Counted from the stretch's first letter, positions 1-10,144 are shown. The stretch is DNA of 64,000 nucleotides from DASYQD01 sp963837455 (GCA_963837455.1 CAWINM010000001.1:434001-498000), one strand, 5' to 3'. Notes: generated by a model not told the origin, from the letters alone. Program-made: numbers and translations.

Positions 1-598
1 GTGGCGGTGGTGAACAGGTGCCGGGCGAGGCGGCTCGACGGCGCCCCGCGCTCCTGGGCCGCGCGCTCGACCGCCGGCCGCCAGGACGAGGTCGAGCACC
101 GTCGGCAGCGCGAAGCGGCGCAGCAGCACCAGCGCCGGGTGGATCGACGTCAGCAGGGCGACGGTGACGCCCAGCCGCAGGATCCAGCCGGCGGTGGAGA
201 ACAGCGACATGTACATGTGGTCGAGCACGAAGACCTGGTCGCGCAGCACCGCCAGCCGGTCGAGGTAGTCGGGGCGCTCGTGGTGGGCGATGGTGGCCAC
301 CGACGCCTGCAGCTGGGCGACGTGCGACTCGAGCGCGATCGTCACCTTGTCGCGGAAGCGCCGCTGCACGCGCGTCGCTGACGGTGCGCAGGAACCAGGT
401 CGCGGTGGCGGAGAGCGCCGAGGCCGACGGCGGCGCCGAGCACCAGGCCGCGCCGGTGCGCGCGAGCACGCCGTCGCCGAGCAGCTTCAGCCACAGCGCC
501 AGCAGCGCGTCGGGCAGCGCCGCGAGCAGCGCCAGGGCGAAGGCGGCGAGCATCAGCCGCGGCTCGTTGCGGTAGCCGAGCTTGCACAGGCGCCACAT
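1..598 (-). CDS. ABC exporter half-transporter, N-terminal membrane part (partial, frameshifted)
   Basis: This is the N-terminal part of an ABC exporter permease and runs off the left edge before its ATPase domain. From the ATG at 598 it reads MWRLCKLGYRNEPRLML, then a hydrophobic helix typical of type I exporter membrane domains. The frame is lost near 360-380 and resumes with the cytoplasmic-loop segment KVTIALESHVAQLQASVA and the next helix MYMSLFSTAGWILRLGVTVA, so at least one indel, probably more, is present. The frame stays open upstream of 598 (RDELPPALRS before the ATG), so the true start may lie nearer 660. It sits directly downstream of the ABC gene ending at 687 on the same strand, so the two probably form a heterodimeric exporter. 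Substrate unknown. Confidence 0.6.
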   Translation of the reverse strand, partial: MWRLCKLGYRNEPRLMLAAFALALLAALPDALLALWLKLLGDGVLARTGAAWCSAPPSASALSATATWFLRTVSDARAAALPRQGDDRARVARRPAAGVGGHHRPPRAPRLPRPAGGAARPGLRARPHVHVAVLHRRLDPAAGRHRRPADVDPPGAGAAAPLRAADGARPRPGGRRSSARPRSAGRRRAASPGTCSPPP

Positions 599-686
599 CG
601 AGCGCAGCGCCGGCGGCAGCTCGTCGCGCCCCGGCCCTCCGGCCTCCGGCGCGCCGAGGCGATCGCCGCCACTCGCCGCCGCCGGC

Positions 687-2495
687 TCAGGCGAGGACGT
701 CGTAGGCCTTCCCCTCCTCGTCCTCGGCGGCGGTGAAGCGCTGGGCCTGCAGGTCGAACATCGTGCGGTAGCGCCCGCGCCGCGCCATCAGCTCGTCGTG
801 GGTGCCGAGCTCGACGACCCCGCCGTGCTCGAGCACGCAGATGCGGTCGGCGTGGCGCACGGTGGAGAAGCGGTGCGAGATGAGGATGGTCGTGCAGTGG
901 CGGGTGGCGGCGAGCAGGCGGTCGAAGATCTCCGCCTCGCCGCGCACGTCGAGCTGCGCGGTGGGCTCGTCGAGCAGCACCAGGCCGGCGCCGAGCCGCA
1001 CCGCGCAGAGCGCGCGGGCCAGGGCGACGCGCTGCCACTGCCCGCCGGAGAGGTCGGTGCCGCCCGCGTAGCCACGCGCCAGCACGGTGTCGAGCCCGGC
1101 GAGACCGCCGGCGCCCGCGGCGGCGAGCGCCGCCCGGATCTGCGTCGTCGGGCGCGCCCGCCGGCGCGACGTTGTCGCGCAGCGGCAGCTCGAAGCGGAT
1201 GAAGTCCTGGAACACGGCGGTGACGCGCGCCCGCCAGGAGTCGAGGTCGAGCTCGCGCAGGTCGACGCCGTCGACCTCGATCGCGCCCCGCTGCGGGTCG
1301 TAGAGGCGGCACAGCAGCTTGGCGAGCGTGGTCTTGCCGGCGCCGTTCTGGCCGACGATGGCGAGCGAGGAGCCGGCGGGGATGGTGAGGTCGAAGCCGT
1401 CGAGGACCGGAGCGCCGCCGCGGGTAGGCGAAGGTGACGTCGCGGAAGCGGATCTCGCGCGCCGGCAGCCCGGTCGGCCGACGCGCGCGCCGCCCGGCAG
1501 CGCGCCGGCGGGCGCCATCGCCGCGCTGCAGGCGCAGCACCGCGGCCACCGGCGCGGCCGCGCCGTCGAGGGCCCAGTTGAGCCCGCCGAAGGCGATCAT
1601 CGAGGTGCCCACCGCCGCCTGGGCGTAGGTGACGGCGGCGCCGAGCTCGATGCCGCCGCCGCTCGCCGCCGCGGCCAGCGCCCAGAAGACCAGCGAGGTT
1701 GGCGACGGCTCACCAGCAGCAGGCTCGACAGCAGCGACCGCTCGCGCAGCCGGGTGGCGTCGTACTGCAGCCGGTGCAGGCGCGTGCGGCGGTCGACGAA
1801 GCGCTCGATGGTCCAGCCGGCGAGGCCGAACAGGCGCAGCTCCTTGGCGGCCGGGCGGATCGACGGCGAGGCGATAGGCGTAGTCGGCGTCGCGCTGCGC
1901 GCTGCGCACCTCGTCGGTGTTGCGGTCGCGCCAGACGGCGCTCTCGCGCAGCAGCCAGTGGGTCGCCAGCCAGCCGCCGGCGAGCACCAGCGGCGCCCAC
2001 CAGGCGAAGGCGAACAGCACCACCGCCGAAGCGACGCCGCCGAGCAGCTCTACCAGGCCGCCGGCGATGAAGTCCATGGAGATCGACAGCGGCGGCCCGG
2101 TCATGCCGAGGTCGAAGTCGCGGGCGACGGTCAGGTCATTGGTGAGCGTCTCGGTCCTCGAGGTGGCCCATGCCGGGCGGCCGCACGCAGGCGTCGGTGA
2201 GCCGGTCGTAGAGCCAGGCGGCGGTGCGGTCGCCGAGGTTGGCGCTCACCGTCTGGTGCATCGGCGCCAGTACCTGGAGGAGGAGGAAGACCACCCCGAC
2301 GAAGGCCAGCGATGCGCCGAGGGGGGTGCCGCGCTGCACGGCGCCGACGAGAGCCCCCATGGCGACGGCGAAGAGCGCCGGCAGCGCGCCGCGGGCGAGC
2401 ACGATGCTCCACCAGGCGAGGGCGAGCCCGGCGTCGGCGCGCGGCAGCACGCCGAAGAACGTCCACTCCTGACGCGCGCGCAGCCGTTGCAGCAT
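687..2495 (-). CDS. ABC exporter, fused membrane and ATP-binding protein (frameshifted)
   Basis: A type I ABC exporter half-transporter (membrane domain plus nucleotide-binding domain), likely exporting a lipid, peptide or drug. Pieces in three frames join in order. The start is MLQRLRARQEWTFFGVL with two hydrophobic helices (2495-2136). The middle membrane part follows (GGVASAVVLFAFAWWAPLV, about 2104-1860). Then come the Walker A stretch AIVGQNGAGKTTLAKLLCRL with a Q-loop (about 1460-1150) and finally the signature LSGGQWQRVALARAL, Walker B LVLLDEPTAQLD and H-loop ISHRFSTVRHAD (1085-687). At least three indels are needed. A TAAGAT hexamer lies 12 nt upstream of the ATG and there is no Shine-Dalgarno sequence. 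The gene downstream on the same strand is a second half-transporter. Confidence 0.7.
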
Positions 2496-2507
2496 CGGCG
2501 GCTGCCG

Positions 2508-2513
2508 ATCTTA
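2508..2513 (-). promoter_or_regulatory. -10-like hexamer TAAGAT before the ABC exporter
   Basis: TAAGAT on the - strand, with 12 bases between it and the ATG at 2495. Transcription would begin about 6 nt before the ATG, so the mRNA would be nearly leaderless. The same hexamer recurs before four other genes in the window. No clear -35 box is seen. Confidence 0.4.
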
Positions 2514-2710
2514 CCCGGCACCGGCAGGGCGGAGGCCGGCCGCGACGTCTCCTCATTCCGTCGGCGCGACGCCGCCGCGCCCTCGCCGCCGTTCGAGTCC
2601 CTGGCGGGGTAGATTCGGTCGACTGCGGCGCCGCGCCAGCCGGCCCCACGAGCTCCCCAATACCTGTTGCCGTGCCGAGACCTCCGCGCCCGAAGAACCC
2701 GCCCGAAGCA

Positions 2711-3430
2711 GTGAGCGCCGCGCCGCGCCTCGTCGCCATCGCCGCGGCGCTCGCCGACGCCGTCGACGAGCCGACCTTCGCGCCGCCGGTGACGCACGTC
2801 TACAACCCCCTGCGCTACGCCTGGGAGCCCCACCGCCGCTACCTCGAGCGCTTCGGCGGCGCCCGCGGCCGCACCGTGCTGCTGGGGATGAACCCCGGCC
2901 CGTTTGGCATGGCGCAAACCGGGGTCCCGTTCGGCGACGTGTCGCGGGTGCGCGACTGGATGGGGATCGTCGGCGCGGTGGGGCGCCCGGCGCGCGAGCA
3001 TCCGCGGCGACCGGTGCGCGGCTTCGACTGCAGGCGCAGCGAGGTGAGCGGGAGCCGGCTCTGGGGGTGGGCGGCGCGGCGCTTCGGCAGCGCCGAGGCG
3101 TTCTTCGCGCGCTTCCTGGTGCTCAACTACTGCCCGCTCGCCTTCCTCGAGGAGAGCGGGCGCAACCGCACTCCCGACCACCTGCGGAGCAGCGAGCGGC
3201 AGGCGCTCTACGCAGTCTGCGACGAGGCGCTGCGCGAGGCGGCGCTGGCGCTGGCGCCCCGCGCGGTGGTAGGCGTCGGCCGCTTCGCGGCGGCCCGTGC
3301 CGCCGCCGCCCTCGGCGACCTCGGCATAGCCCTCGGCTGCATCCTCCATCCCAGCCCCGCCAACCCCGGCGCCAACCGCGACTGGGAGGCGACCGTGGAG
3401 CGCCAGCTCGGCGAGCTGGGGCTGCCGTGA
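2711..3430 (+). CDS. SMUG1-type uracil-DNA glycosylase
   Basis: A DNA repair glycosylase that removes uracil and related oxidised bases. The best signatures are VTHVYNPLRYAWEPHR near the N-terminus, the catalytic-region motif GMNPGPFGMAQTGVPFGD, NYCPL in the middle and HPSPANPGAN near the C-terminus, all in the order of the SMUG1 family. At 239 aa from the GTG at 2711 it has normal family length. An alternative GTG at 2672 would add 13 residues; neither start has a good Shine-Dalgarno, and a TAGATT hexamer lies at 2610-2615. The gene is divergent from the ABC exporter and is followed 31 nt later by the asparaginase gene. DNA-binding specificity is inferred from the family. Confidence 0.85.
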   Translation: MSAAPRLVAIAAALADAVDEPTFAPPVTHVYNPLRYAWEPHRRYLERFGGARGRTVLLGMNPGPFGMAQTGVPFGDVSRVRDWMGIVGAVGRPAREHPRRPVRGFDCRRSEVSGSRLWGWAARRFGSAEAFFARFLVLNYCPLAFLEESGRNRTPDHLRSSERQALYAVCDEALREAALALAPRAVVGVGRFAAARAAAALGDLGIALGCILHPSPANPGANRDWEATVERQLGELGLP

Positions 3431-3446
3431 AGCGACGGGCCGTCCG

Positions 3447-3452
3447 TATACT
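3447..3452 (+). promoter_or_regulatory. -10-like hexamer TATACT before the asparaginase gene
   Basis: TATACT, with 9 bases between it and the ATG at 3462. No ribosome-binding site lies between them, so a start at this promoter would give an almost leaderless message. Confidence 0.35.
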
Positions 3453-3461
3453 CCGCCGACG

Positions 3462-3995
3462 ATGCGCAAGCTCACCCTCATCGCCACCGGCGGCACCATC
3501 GAGAAGACCTACGACGAGCAGACCGGGGAGCTCTCCAACCGCCGCAGCGTGGTGCGCCGCATGCTCGAGGAGCTGCGTCTCGAGGAGGCCGAGGTCGCCG
3601 TGCTCGAGCTGATGAGCAAGGACAGCCTCGACATGACCGACGAGGATCGGCGGCAAGTGGTCGACGCGGTGCGTCTCGCCGCCGGCGACGGCGATTGCGC
3701 GGGGGTGGTGGTGCTCCACGGCACCGACACCCTGTGCACCACCGGCGACCTGCTGGCGCGCGAGCTCGCGCCGCGAGTCCCGGTGGTGCTCACCGGCGCC
3801 TGGCGACCGTTCGAGATGAAGCGCTCCGACGCGCTGCAGAACCTCACCGAGGCGCTGTTCGCCACCGGCGCTCTTCCCCCCGGCGTCTACTGCGTCGCCC
3901 ACGGGCGAACGCTGCGCTTCCCCGGCGTGCGCAAGGATCGCGCGCGCGGCACGTTCGCCGCCGCCGCCGAGAGCGCCGGCGCGGGCACGCCGTAG
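3462..3995 (+). CDS. Single-domain asparaginase family protein
   Basis: Resembles the N-terminal half of type I/II L-asparaginases, which hydrolyse asparagine to aspartate and ammonia. It has the first catalytic threonine motif LIATGGTIEKTYDE at the start, the second motif VVLHGTDTL near residue 88, and VVLTGAWRPFEMKRSDALQN. It ends at 177 aa, whereas full asparaginases are about 330 aa. Short proteins of this kind are known and the end (FPGVRKDRARGTF) looks like a natural terminus, so I read it as complete, not truncated. Whether it is an active asparaginase without the C-terminal domain is uncertain. The start at 3462 has a -10-like box and no Shine-Dalgarno. Confidence 0.75.
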   Translation: MRKLTLIATGGTIEKTYDEQTGELSNRRSVVRRMLEELRLEEAEVAVLELMSKDSLDMTDEDRRQVVDAVRLAAGDGDCAGVVVLHGTDTLCTTGDLLARELAPRVPVVLTGAWRPFEMKRSDALQNLTEALFATGALPPGVYCVAHGRTLRFPGVRKDRARGTFAAAAESAGAGTP

Positions 3996-4249
3996 CGCGA
4001 CGCGGTCGACGGCGCTCACGCAGCGCTGCCCGCGCACCGCCCGCGGCCCGCAGCGGCACCGCGCCGCGTCCGGCGGGTGGACGGAAGGCGAGACGGCGTC
4101 CAGACGCCGTACACGCATGCGGTCCGGATCCAGCTCACAAGTGACTGATCTCACGGCACCTACGCCTACGAGCCGAACCGGCATCGCCGTTGCTCTCCCC
4201 TTCCGCGAGTCGACGAGACGCGACCTGCCGCAACGAGAGGAGCCATGCC

Positions 4250-4405
4250 ATGAGCCAACGCGCCGCCGCCCGCCTCACACCCTGGCTGTTGCTCGGTGCC
4301 TTCTGCCTCACGCTCTCCGGCCTGGCGCTGCGCGATCGTCTCGACGCCCCGGCCCGCCTCGCCACCGATCCGACGCCGGTACCGGTGCTGGTGCTCGGCA
4401 AGTGA
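4250..4405 (+). CDS. Small membrane-anchored protein, unknown
   Basis: A 51-residue protein starting MSQRAAARLTPWLLLGAFCL with one hydrophobic segment at about residues 11-26, followed by a short polar and proline-rich tail ending VPVLVLGK. The start is chosen because GAGAGGAG lies 8 nt upstream; the nearer-to-SD ATG at 4245 would stop after two codons. It is 26 nt upstream of the 4432 gene on the same strand and both end before the terminator at 4846-4886, so they likely share a transcript. No function is recognised. It could be a secreted peptide or a single-span membrane protein. The 254 nt before it (3996-4249) show no clear feature. Confidence 0.45.
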   Translation: MSQRAAARLTPWLLLGAFCLTLSGLALRDRLDAPARLATDPTPVPVLVLGK

Positions 4406-4431
4406 GACCTCGATCGCAAGGAGCTGCTGTC

Positions 4432-4803
4432 ATGAGCCGCGAAGCAACCCACACCTCGCAGCAAGCCGCCGACGCCGTGCTCGGCGAGCTGATGCGCAAC
4501 CTGCTCTCGACCTCGCGCCGGGCGACTGGCGCCCTGCTGTCGAGCCTCCAGGAGGGAGTGCGCGCCTACGAGGTCGAGTTCCGCGGCTACCTCAACGGCC
4601 AGGGGCTGCGGCCGCCGGTCGAGCTCGGTGCCGTCCTCGCCACCGCCTTCCAGGAGCTCGGCGGGGCGCCCGATCGCAGGCTCACCCTCGACTTCCGCCT
4701 CGAGGCCCTGGAGGCGCGCTTCCACGCCGCTCGGCGGTTGCTCATGCAGCGACTCGAACGCGACGAGCGGCGCTCCCCGGTGCGCCTGGCGCGCACCGCC
4801 TAG
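4432..4803 (+). CDS. Hypothetical protein, helical, unknown function
   Basis: A soluble 123-aa protein with no signal peptide or membrane segment. It is rich in Leu, Arg, Ala and Glu and looks largely alpha-helical (for example ELMRNLLSTSRRATGALLSS and LEALEARFHAARRLLMQRL). AAGGAG lies 10 nt before the ATG, a good Shine-Dalgarno. The terminator at 4846-4886 follows 42 nt after the stop. I recognise no domain. The pairing with the small membrane protein at 4250 suggests, but does not show, a joint role. Confidence 0.6.
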   Translation: MSREATHTSQQAADAVLGELMRNLLSTSRRATGALLSSLQEGVRAYEVEFRGYLNGQGLRPPVELGAVLATAFQELGGAPDRRLTLDFRLEALEARFHAARRLLMQRLERDERRSPVRLARTA

Positions 4804-4845
4804 CTGCGCAGCCCGAACCTGTCGACACTCCGCTTCCACTTCTCC

Positions 4846-4886
4846 GCCTCCGTCGTCACCCCCCTCGCGCGACGGAGGCCTTTTTT
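4846..4886 (+). terminator. Rho-independent terminator
   Basis: Arms GCCTCCGTCG (4846-4855) and CGACGGAGGC (4870-4879) pair perfectly over 10 bp with a 14-nt loop, followed by one C and six T at 4881-4886. It ends the 4250-4803 transcript. Confidence 0.85.
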
Positions 4887-4921
4887 CGTCTGCCGCGGAT
4901 CTCTGGCGCGGCGCGCGCCTC

Positions 4922-5066
4922 CTGCTCTCGCTCCTCCCGCTCCTCCCGCTCCTCCCGCTCCTCTCGCTCCTCTCGCTCCTCTTGTCTCCTCTTGCTCCTC
5001 TTGCTCCTCTTGCTCCTCTTGCTCCTCTTGCTCCTCTTGCTCCTCTTGCTCCTCTTGCTCCTCTCC
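4922..5066. repeat. 9-bp tandem repeat (minisatellite)
   Basis: Sixteen near-identical 9-nt units in the noncoding gap 4887-5305. The order is one CTGCTCTCG, three CTCCTCCCG, two CTCCTCTCG, nine CTCCTCTTG (with one extra T at 4985 after the first) and a final CTCCTCTCC. The unit type changes in order along the array, C to T at positions 7 and 8, as expected for stepwise change and slippage expansion. No start codon or ribosome-binding site supports translation of either strand. Confidence 0.9.
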
Positions 5067-5305
5067 ATCCGCTCACCCCGACCTCCACACCTGCTCTGCG
5101 ATCTGGAAACGGGATCCCGATCCGGGGTCGGCCGGCCCCCTTGATCGCGGTCTGGACGACGGATCTCCGGGCTGGAGAACGAGCCGGCAGCCGATAACTA
5201 AAGACTGTAAACAAAAGAGATGGCTCTCTTGCACACGATGGCCTGACCTTTGATCTAGGGACCGGCGAGCCCAACGGACCCAACCCTTTCCAAAGGAGCT
5301 TCGCC
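5067..5305. other. Intergenic region with an AT-richer leader before the 5306 lipoprotein gene
   Basis: Between the repeat and the gene at 5306. The part 5190-5262 is much richer in A and T than its surroundings and holds TTGCAC (about 5229) followed 16-18 nt later by TGATCT/ATCTAG, a plausible but weak promoter. AAGGAG just before 5306 is the ribosome-binding site. Nothing else is recognised. Confidence 0.4.
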
Positions 5306-5785
5306 ATGTCCCTGACCCACCGCCAGCTGCAGATCGCCGCCGCCCTCACCGCCACCCTCGCGCTGGTCGCCTGCGGCGGCAGCGGAGGACCGAGCAGCCC
5401 CACCGAGCCCAAGGGGCCAGCGGCCACCATGGTCACCACGCACGGCACCATCACCGTGATCACCAACGGCAACCCCTTCGACGCCGACCGCGCGGTGGCG
5501 TCGATCGAGGCCGGCTATGACAAGGCCCGCGCCCAGGTGGGCAGCAAGGTCGACGGCATCCGCCTCGACGGCATGGTGATCTCGGTCGAGACCTCGGTCT
5601 ACGACGGGGCGGCGGTCGGCCAGTACATGCCGGGCTCCGACACCGTGGAGACCGCGGTGGGGGTCGAGAACGTCCTCACCCACGAGCTGCAGCACCGCTT
5701 CTGCCACAACCTCGGCCACTCCGGCGACTGCTGCACCTATCAGGACCACGCCCAGGGGTACAACCTGCAGTGCCAGCGGCTGTGA
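5306..5785 (+). CDS. Small lipoprotein with an HExxH zinc-protease-like motif
   Basis: A 159-aa exported lipoprotein. Residues 1-23 form a lipoprotein signal peptide ending LALVACGG, with Cys as the lipidation site. A Gly/Ser/Pro linker follows, then a compact domain with THELQHRFCHNLGH near residue 128. HELQH fits the zincin HExxH pattern and is followed by further His and Cys residues (CHNLGHSGDCCTYQDH) that could bind a metal. This is small for a peptidase, and I do not recognise the family, so protease activity is an inference. The start is set by AAGGAG 9 nt upstream. It lies upstream of the NtrC-type regulator but is separated by 96 nt. Confidence 0.65.
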   Translation: MSLTHRQLQIAAALTATLALVACGGSGGPSSPTEPKGPAATMVTTHGTITVITNGNPFDADRAVASIEAGYDKARAQVGSKVDGIRLDGMVISVETSVYDGAAVGQYMPGSDTVETAVGVENVLTHELQHRFCHNLGHSGDCCTYQDHAQGYNLQCQRL

Positions 5786-5881
5786 CCCGCCCGCGGCAAG
5801 CGGCCGTGGCGATCGGCGCCGCGGCCGCCGCCCCCCGGTGAGCGTCACTCCCCGCCCCTGCTCCCGACGGAGGAGCCAGCC

Positions 5882-7363
<1,482 letters not shown>

Positions 7364-7421
7364 GCCGGCGCCGCGAGAGGAGTCGCGGGGCCGGCCGCTC
7401 GCCACGCGAAGCCGCCATCGC

Positions 7422-7427
7422 TAGGAT
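7422..7427 (+). promoter_or_regulatory. -10-like hexamer TAGGAT before the LOG-family gene
   Basis: TAGGAT, with 6 bases between it and the ATG at 7434. A transcript start 7 nt downstream of the hexamer would coincide with the ATG, so translation would be leaderless. Confidence 0.35.
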
Positions 7428-7433
7428 CCGTCG

Positions 7434-8288
7434 ATGGCCGAGGACGAGCGCACCGGCGAGGCGCCGCACAGATCCGTGGCGGTCTCCCCCGTGGGGCGTG
7501 CCAGCAGCGAGCAGACGCCGCAGCAGCGGCACCGCTGGGGCAAGGAGACGCGCGCCCCCGAGGAGCGGCACTTCCTGCTCGGCCCGCATCTGCGACGCTC
7601 CGAGCTGGCCCGGCTGCTGCGCATCCTCGCCGACTTCCTGCGCGGCTTCCGCGCCTTGCACTTCCTCGACCCGGTGGTCACCGTCTTCGGCTCCGCGCGC
7701 TTCACTCCCGACCATCGCTACTACGAGCTCGCGCGCGCGGTCGGGCACCGGCTGAGCGCCGCCGGTTTCACGGTGATGACCGGCGGCGGCCCGGGGATCA
7801 TGGAGGCTGCCAACCGCGGTGCCAGGGAGGGCGGTGGAGTCAGCGTCGGCTGCAACATCGAGCTCCCCCACGAGCAGCTCCCCAACCCCTACCTCGACCT
7901 CTTCGTCGAGTTCCGCTACTTCTTCGTCCGCAAGGTGATGCTGGTCAAGTACTCGACCGCCTTCATCTGCATGCCCGGTGGCTTCGGCACCATGGACGAG
8001 ATCTTCGAGACCGCCACCCTCATCGAGACCGGCAAGATCCTCGGCTTCCCGCTCATCCTCATGGGCAGCGACTTCTGGCGCCCCCTGCTCGACTTCGTCG
8101 CCGGCTCCATGGTGCGCGAGGGCACCGTCAGTGCCGCCGAGGCGCAGCTGCTCACGGTCACCGACGACCCGGAGCAGGCGGTGGCGCAAATCGTCGAGGC
8201 CGCTGCGCGGTTGCGCAGGCTGGTGCCGAAGCGGCTGCGGCCCAGCCGGCTGCTAAGGGAGAGGAAGCCGCCCACCGGCAGACCCTAG
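7434..8288 (+). CDS. LOG-family protein (TIGR00730 Rossmann-fold)
   Basis: A LOG-like protein of 284 aa. Family members with the two motifs below act as cytokinin-nucleoside 5'-monophosphate phosphoribohydrolases or nucleotide 5'-monophosphate nucleosidases. The motifs are present: GGGPGIMEAANRGA near residue 117 and PGGFGTMDEIFE near residue 180. The first 75 residues are a variable, charged N-terminal extension before VVTVFGSARF. The 3' end overlaps the convergent PabB-PabC gene by 36 nt. The start at 7434 is preceded by a -10-like hexamer and no Shine-Dalgarno. The precise substrate cannot be read from sequence. Confidence 0.85.
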   Translation: MAEDERTGEAPHRSVAVSPVGRASSEQTPQQRHRWGKETRAPEERHFLLGPHLRRSELARLLRILADFLRGFRALHFLDPVVTVFGSARFTPDHRYYELARAVGHRLSAAGFTVMTGGGPGIMEAANRGAREGGGVSVGCNIELPHEQLPNPYLDLFVEFRYFFVRKVMLVKYSTAFICMPGGFGTMDEIFETATLIETGKILGFPLILMGSDFWRPLLDFVAGSMVREGTVSAAEAQLLTVTDDPEQAVAQIVEAAARLRRLVPKRLRPSRLLRERKPPTGRP

Positions 8289-10144
8289 CCCGGCCGCCGC
8301 CTCCTCCTCATCGCACCCGAGCACGAGCTCGGTGGGAATCCAGCCGCGCAGCGAGTTGACGAGCCACAGGCCGGTCGCCCGCGAGAGGTCTTCGCACCGC
8401 ACCACCCGCTCGACCACCCGACGCCGCGCCAGCAGCCGCGCGCGGAAGGTGCCGGCGAGCAGACCGCAGGCGAGCGGCGGCGTCACCAGATCGCCATCGA
8501 TGGCGGCCACCAGGTTGGCCACGGTCGACTCGGTGAGCTCGCCATCGGGGTTCCACAGCAGCACGTCGTCGCAGCCCGGGCGCGCCGCCCGTGCCGCCTC
8601 GTAGAGATCCCGCCGGGTCGTCTTGTGGAACCGCAGCGGCTCGTCCGGGTCGACGGGAGCCGGCGCCAGGCCCACCCGCCAGGGACGGCGACGACCATCC
8701 CCGCGCCGCTCGCCGGCGTGCGGCGTCGCCGCAACCGTCACGCCACCGTCGCGGGCGAGCAGCAGGCGCACGCGGTGGACCACCGGCGGCAGCCGGCCGG
8801 CCAGCTCGCCGAGCGCCGACTCGGCGGCCGTGCCGCCGCGGAACCCGAGGTGCCGCGCCGAGCTGGCGAGGCGCGCGAGGTGCGGGCCCAGCAGGAAGTA
8901 GCCGCGCGCCGGCGACCAGCGCAGCGTCTCGAGCAGCTGGAATGTGGGCGGCGCGGCGAGCACCACGCGGGCCTTGAGCCGCGACTCGGCGAGCTCGGCG
9001 GCCGCCTGCGAGTCCCAGGTCACCCCTCCTCCCGTGCCGTACTCGGCGAGGCCCCGCCGGCGGTCGACCCAGACGGTGCGGATGGCGACGTTGAAGCGTG
9101 CACGTCCCCCCGGCCCCGCCCAGCCGATGGCGCCGGTGTAGACACCGCGGGGAGATCCCTCGAGCTCGGCGATGATCGCCATGGTGCGGGGCTTGGGAGC
9201 GCCGGTGACCGAGGCCGAGGGAAAGAGCGCGGCGAGCATCTCCGACAGCGGCGCGCAGCTCTCCGCCCGCACCGTCGAGGTGAGCTGCCAGAGCGTCGGC
9301 GTAGCGCTCGGGCCGGCAGAGGCGCGAGGCGACGACGCTCCCCGGTCGCGCCACGCGGCCGAGGTCGTTGCGCACCATGTCGACGATCATCAGGTTCTCG
9401 GCGCGCTCCTTCTCGGCTGCTGGCGAGGGCTCCTGCACGCGCCGCGTCCTCGGCGGTGAAGCGGCCGCGCGGCGCCGTTCCCTTCATCGGCCGGCAGATC
9501 ACCAGCCGGCCGTCGGCGGTGGAAGAACAGCTCGGGCGACGCCGAGCAGAGGGCGTGGTCGCCGAGGTCGAGGTACGCGGCGTGGGGCACCGGCTGGGCC
9601 GCGAGCAGGTCGCGGCGAAGACGGATTCCGCCGGCCCATGAAACGGGGCGCGCAGCCGCTAGGTGAGGTTGACCTGGTAGGTGTCGCCGCGGGCGATGGC
9701 GTCGCGCACGCGGTCGACTCGTTCGCCGTGCGCGGTCGCATCGAGCGACGGCACCCACGCCTCGCCGGGGATCGCCGCTGCCAGGGCGACCGGCGGCGAC
9801 CCCAGAGGCAGCCGTCGCGGCGCCGCGAACAGCGCGAACCAGACGAGCGGCAGCGGTCCCGGAGGGCAAGTGACGAGCGCCCGGTCGAGCCCGGGAGCCG
9901 CCTCGTACGCGAGCATTCCGGCCACCCAGTAGCCGGCGGCGACCGCCGCGTCCACCTCGGCGAGCACCGGCCGCACGTCGGCGATGCAGCGGCCCACGAG
10001 CACCCCCAGCGGGCGCTCGAAGAGCAGCGCGCCGCCGCCGGGGAGCGGGAACAGGGCATGCGGGGCGGGTGCGCACGAATCCGTGCCCGGTTCCGGCCAT
10101 GAACGTCGAGACTTGGCACTTGTGTTACTCATGGAAACAGCCAC
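8253..10144 (-). CDS. pabBC: Aminodeoxychorismate synthase PabB fused to aminodeoxychorismate lyase PabC (frameshifted)
   Basis: Makes p-aminobenzoate for folate from chorismate. The N-terminal PabB domain is spread over several frames: VLVGRCIADVRPVL and RGDTYQVNLT (10144-9659), AALCSASPELFF-like region near 9520, PMKGTAPRGRF with the catalytic Lys (9500), NLMIVDMVRNDLGRVARPG (about 9400) and FPSASVTGAPKPRTM (about 9220). A PabC-type, PLP-dependent lyase domain follows in one open frame to 8253, with RFHKTTRRDLYEA (the PLP Lys) and WNPDGELTESTVANL. Joining them needs about four single-base indels in 900 bp, most likely sequence errors. PabA is not nearby. The start is uncertain (10144 or 10132). 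Length when joined is about 630 aa, usual for the fusion. Confidence 0.85.
10114..10129 (+). promoter_or_regulatory. Sigma-54-like element, distal
   Basis: TGGCAC-N5-TTACT. The -24 part is perfect, but the -12 element is TTAC instead of TTGC. It lies 122 nt upstream of the pilin ATG and inside the 5' end of the opposite gene. A weak candidate. Confidence 0.25.

Noticed and set aside
4922..5066. Possible CRISPR array
   Set aside because: Units are 9 nt with no spacers; it is a simple tandem repeat.
4135..5472. - strand frame through the 9-bp repeat (repeated Arg-Gly-Ala and Arg-Ser-Lys stretches)
   Set aside because: Any frame through a 9-bp repeat without stops stays open; no start, ribosome-binding site or homologous domain.
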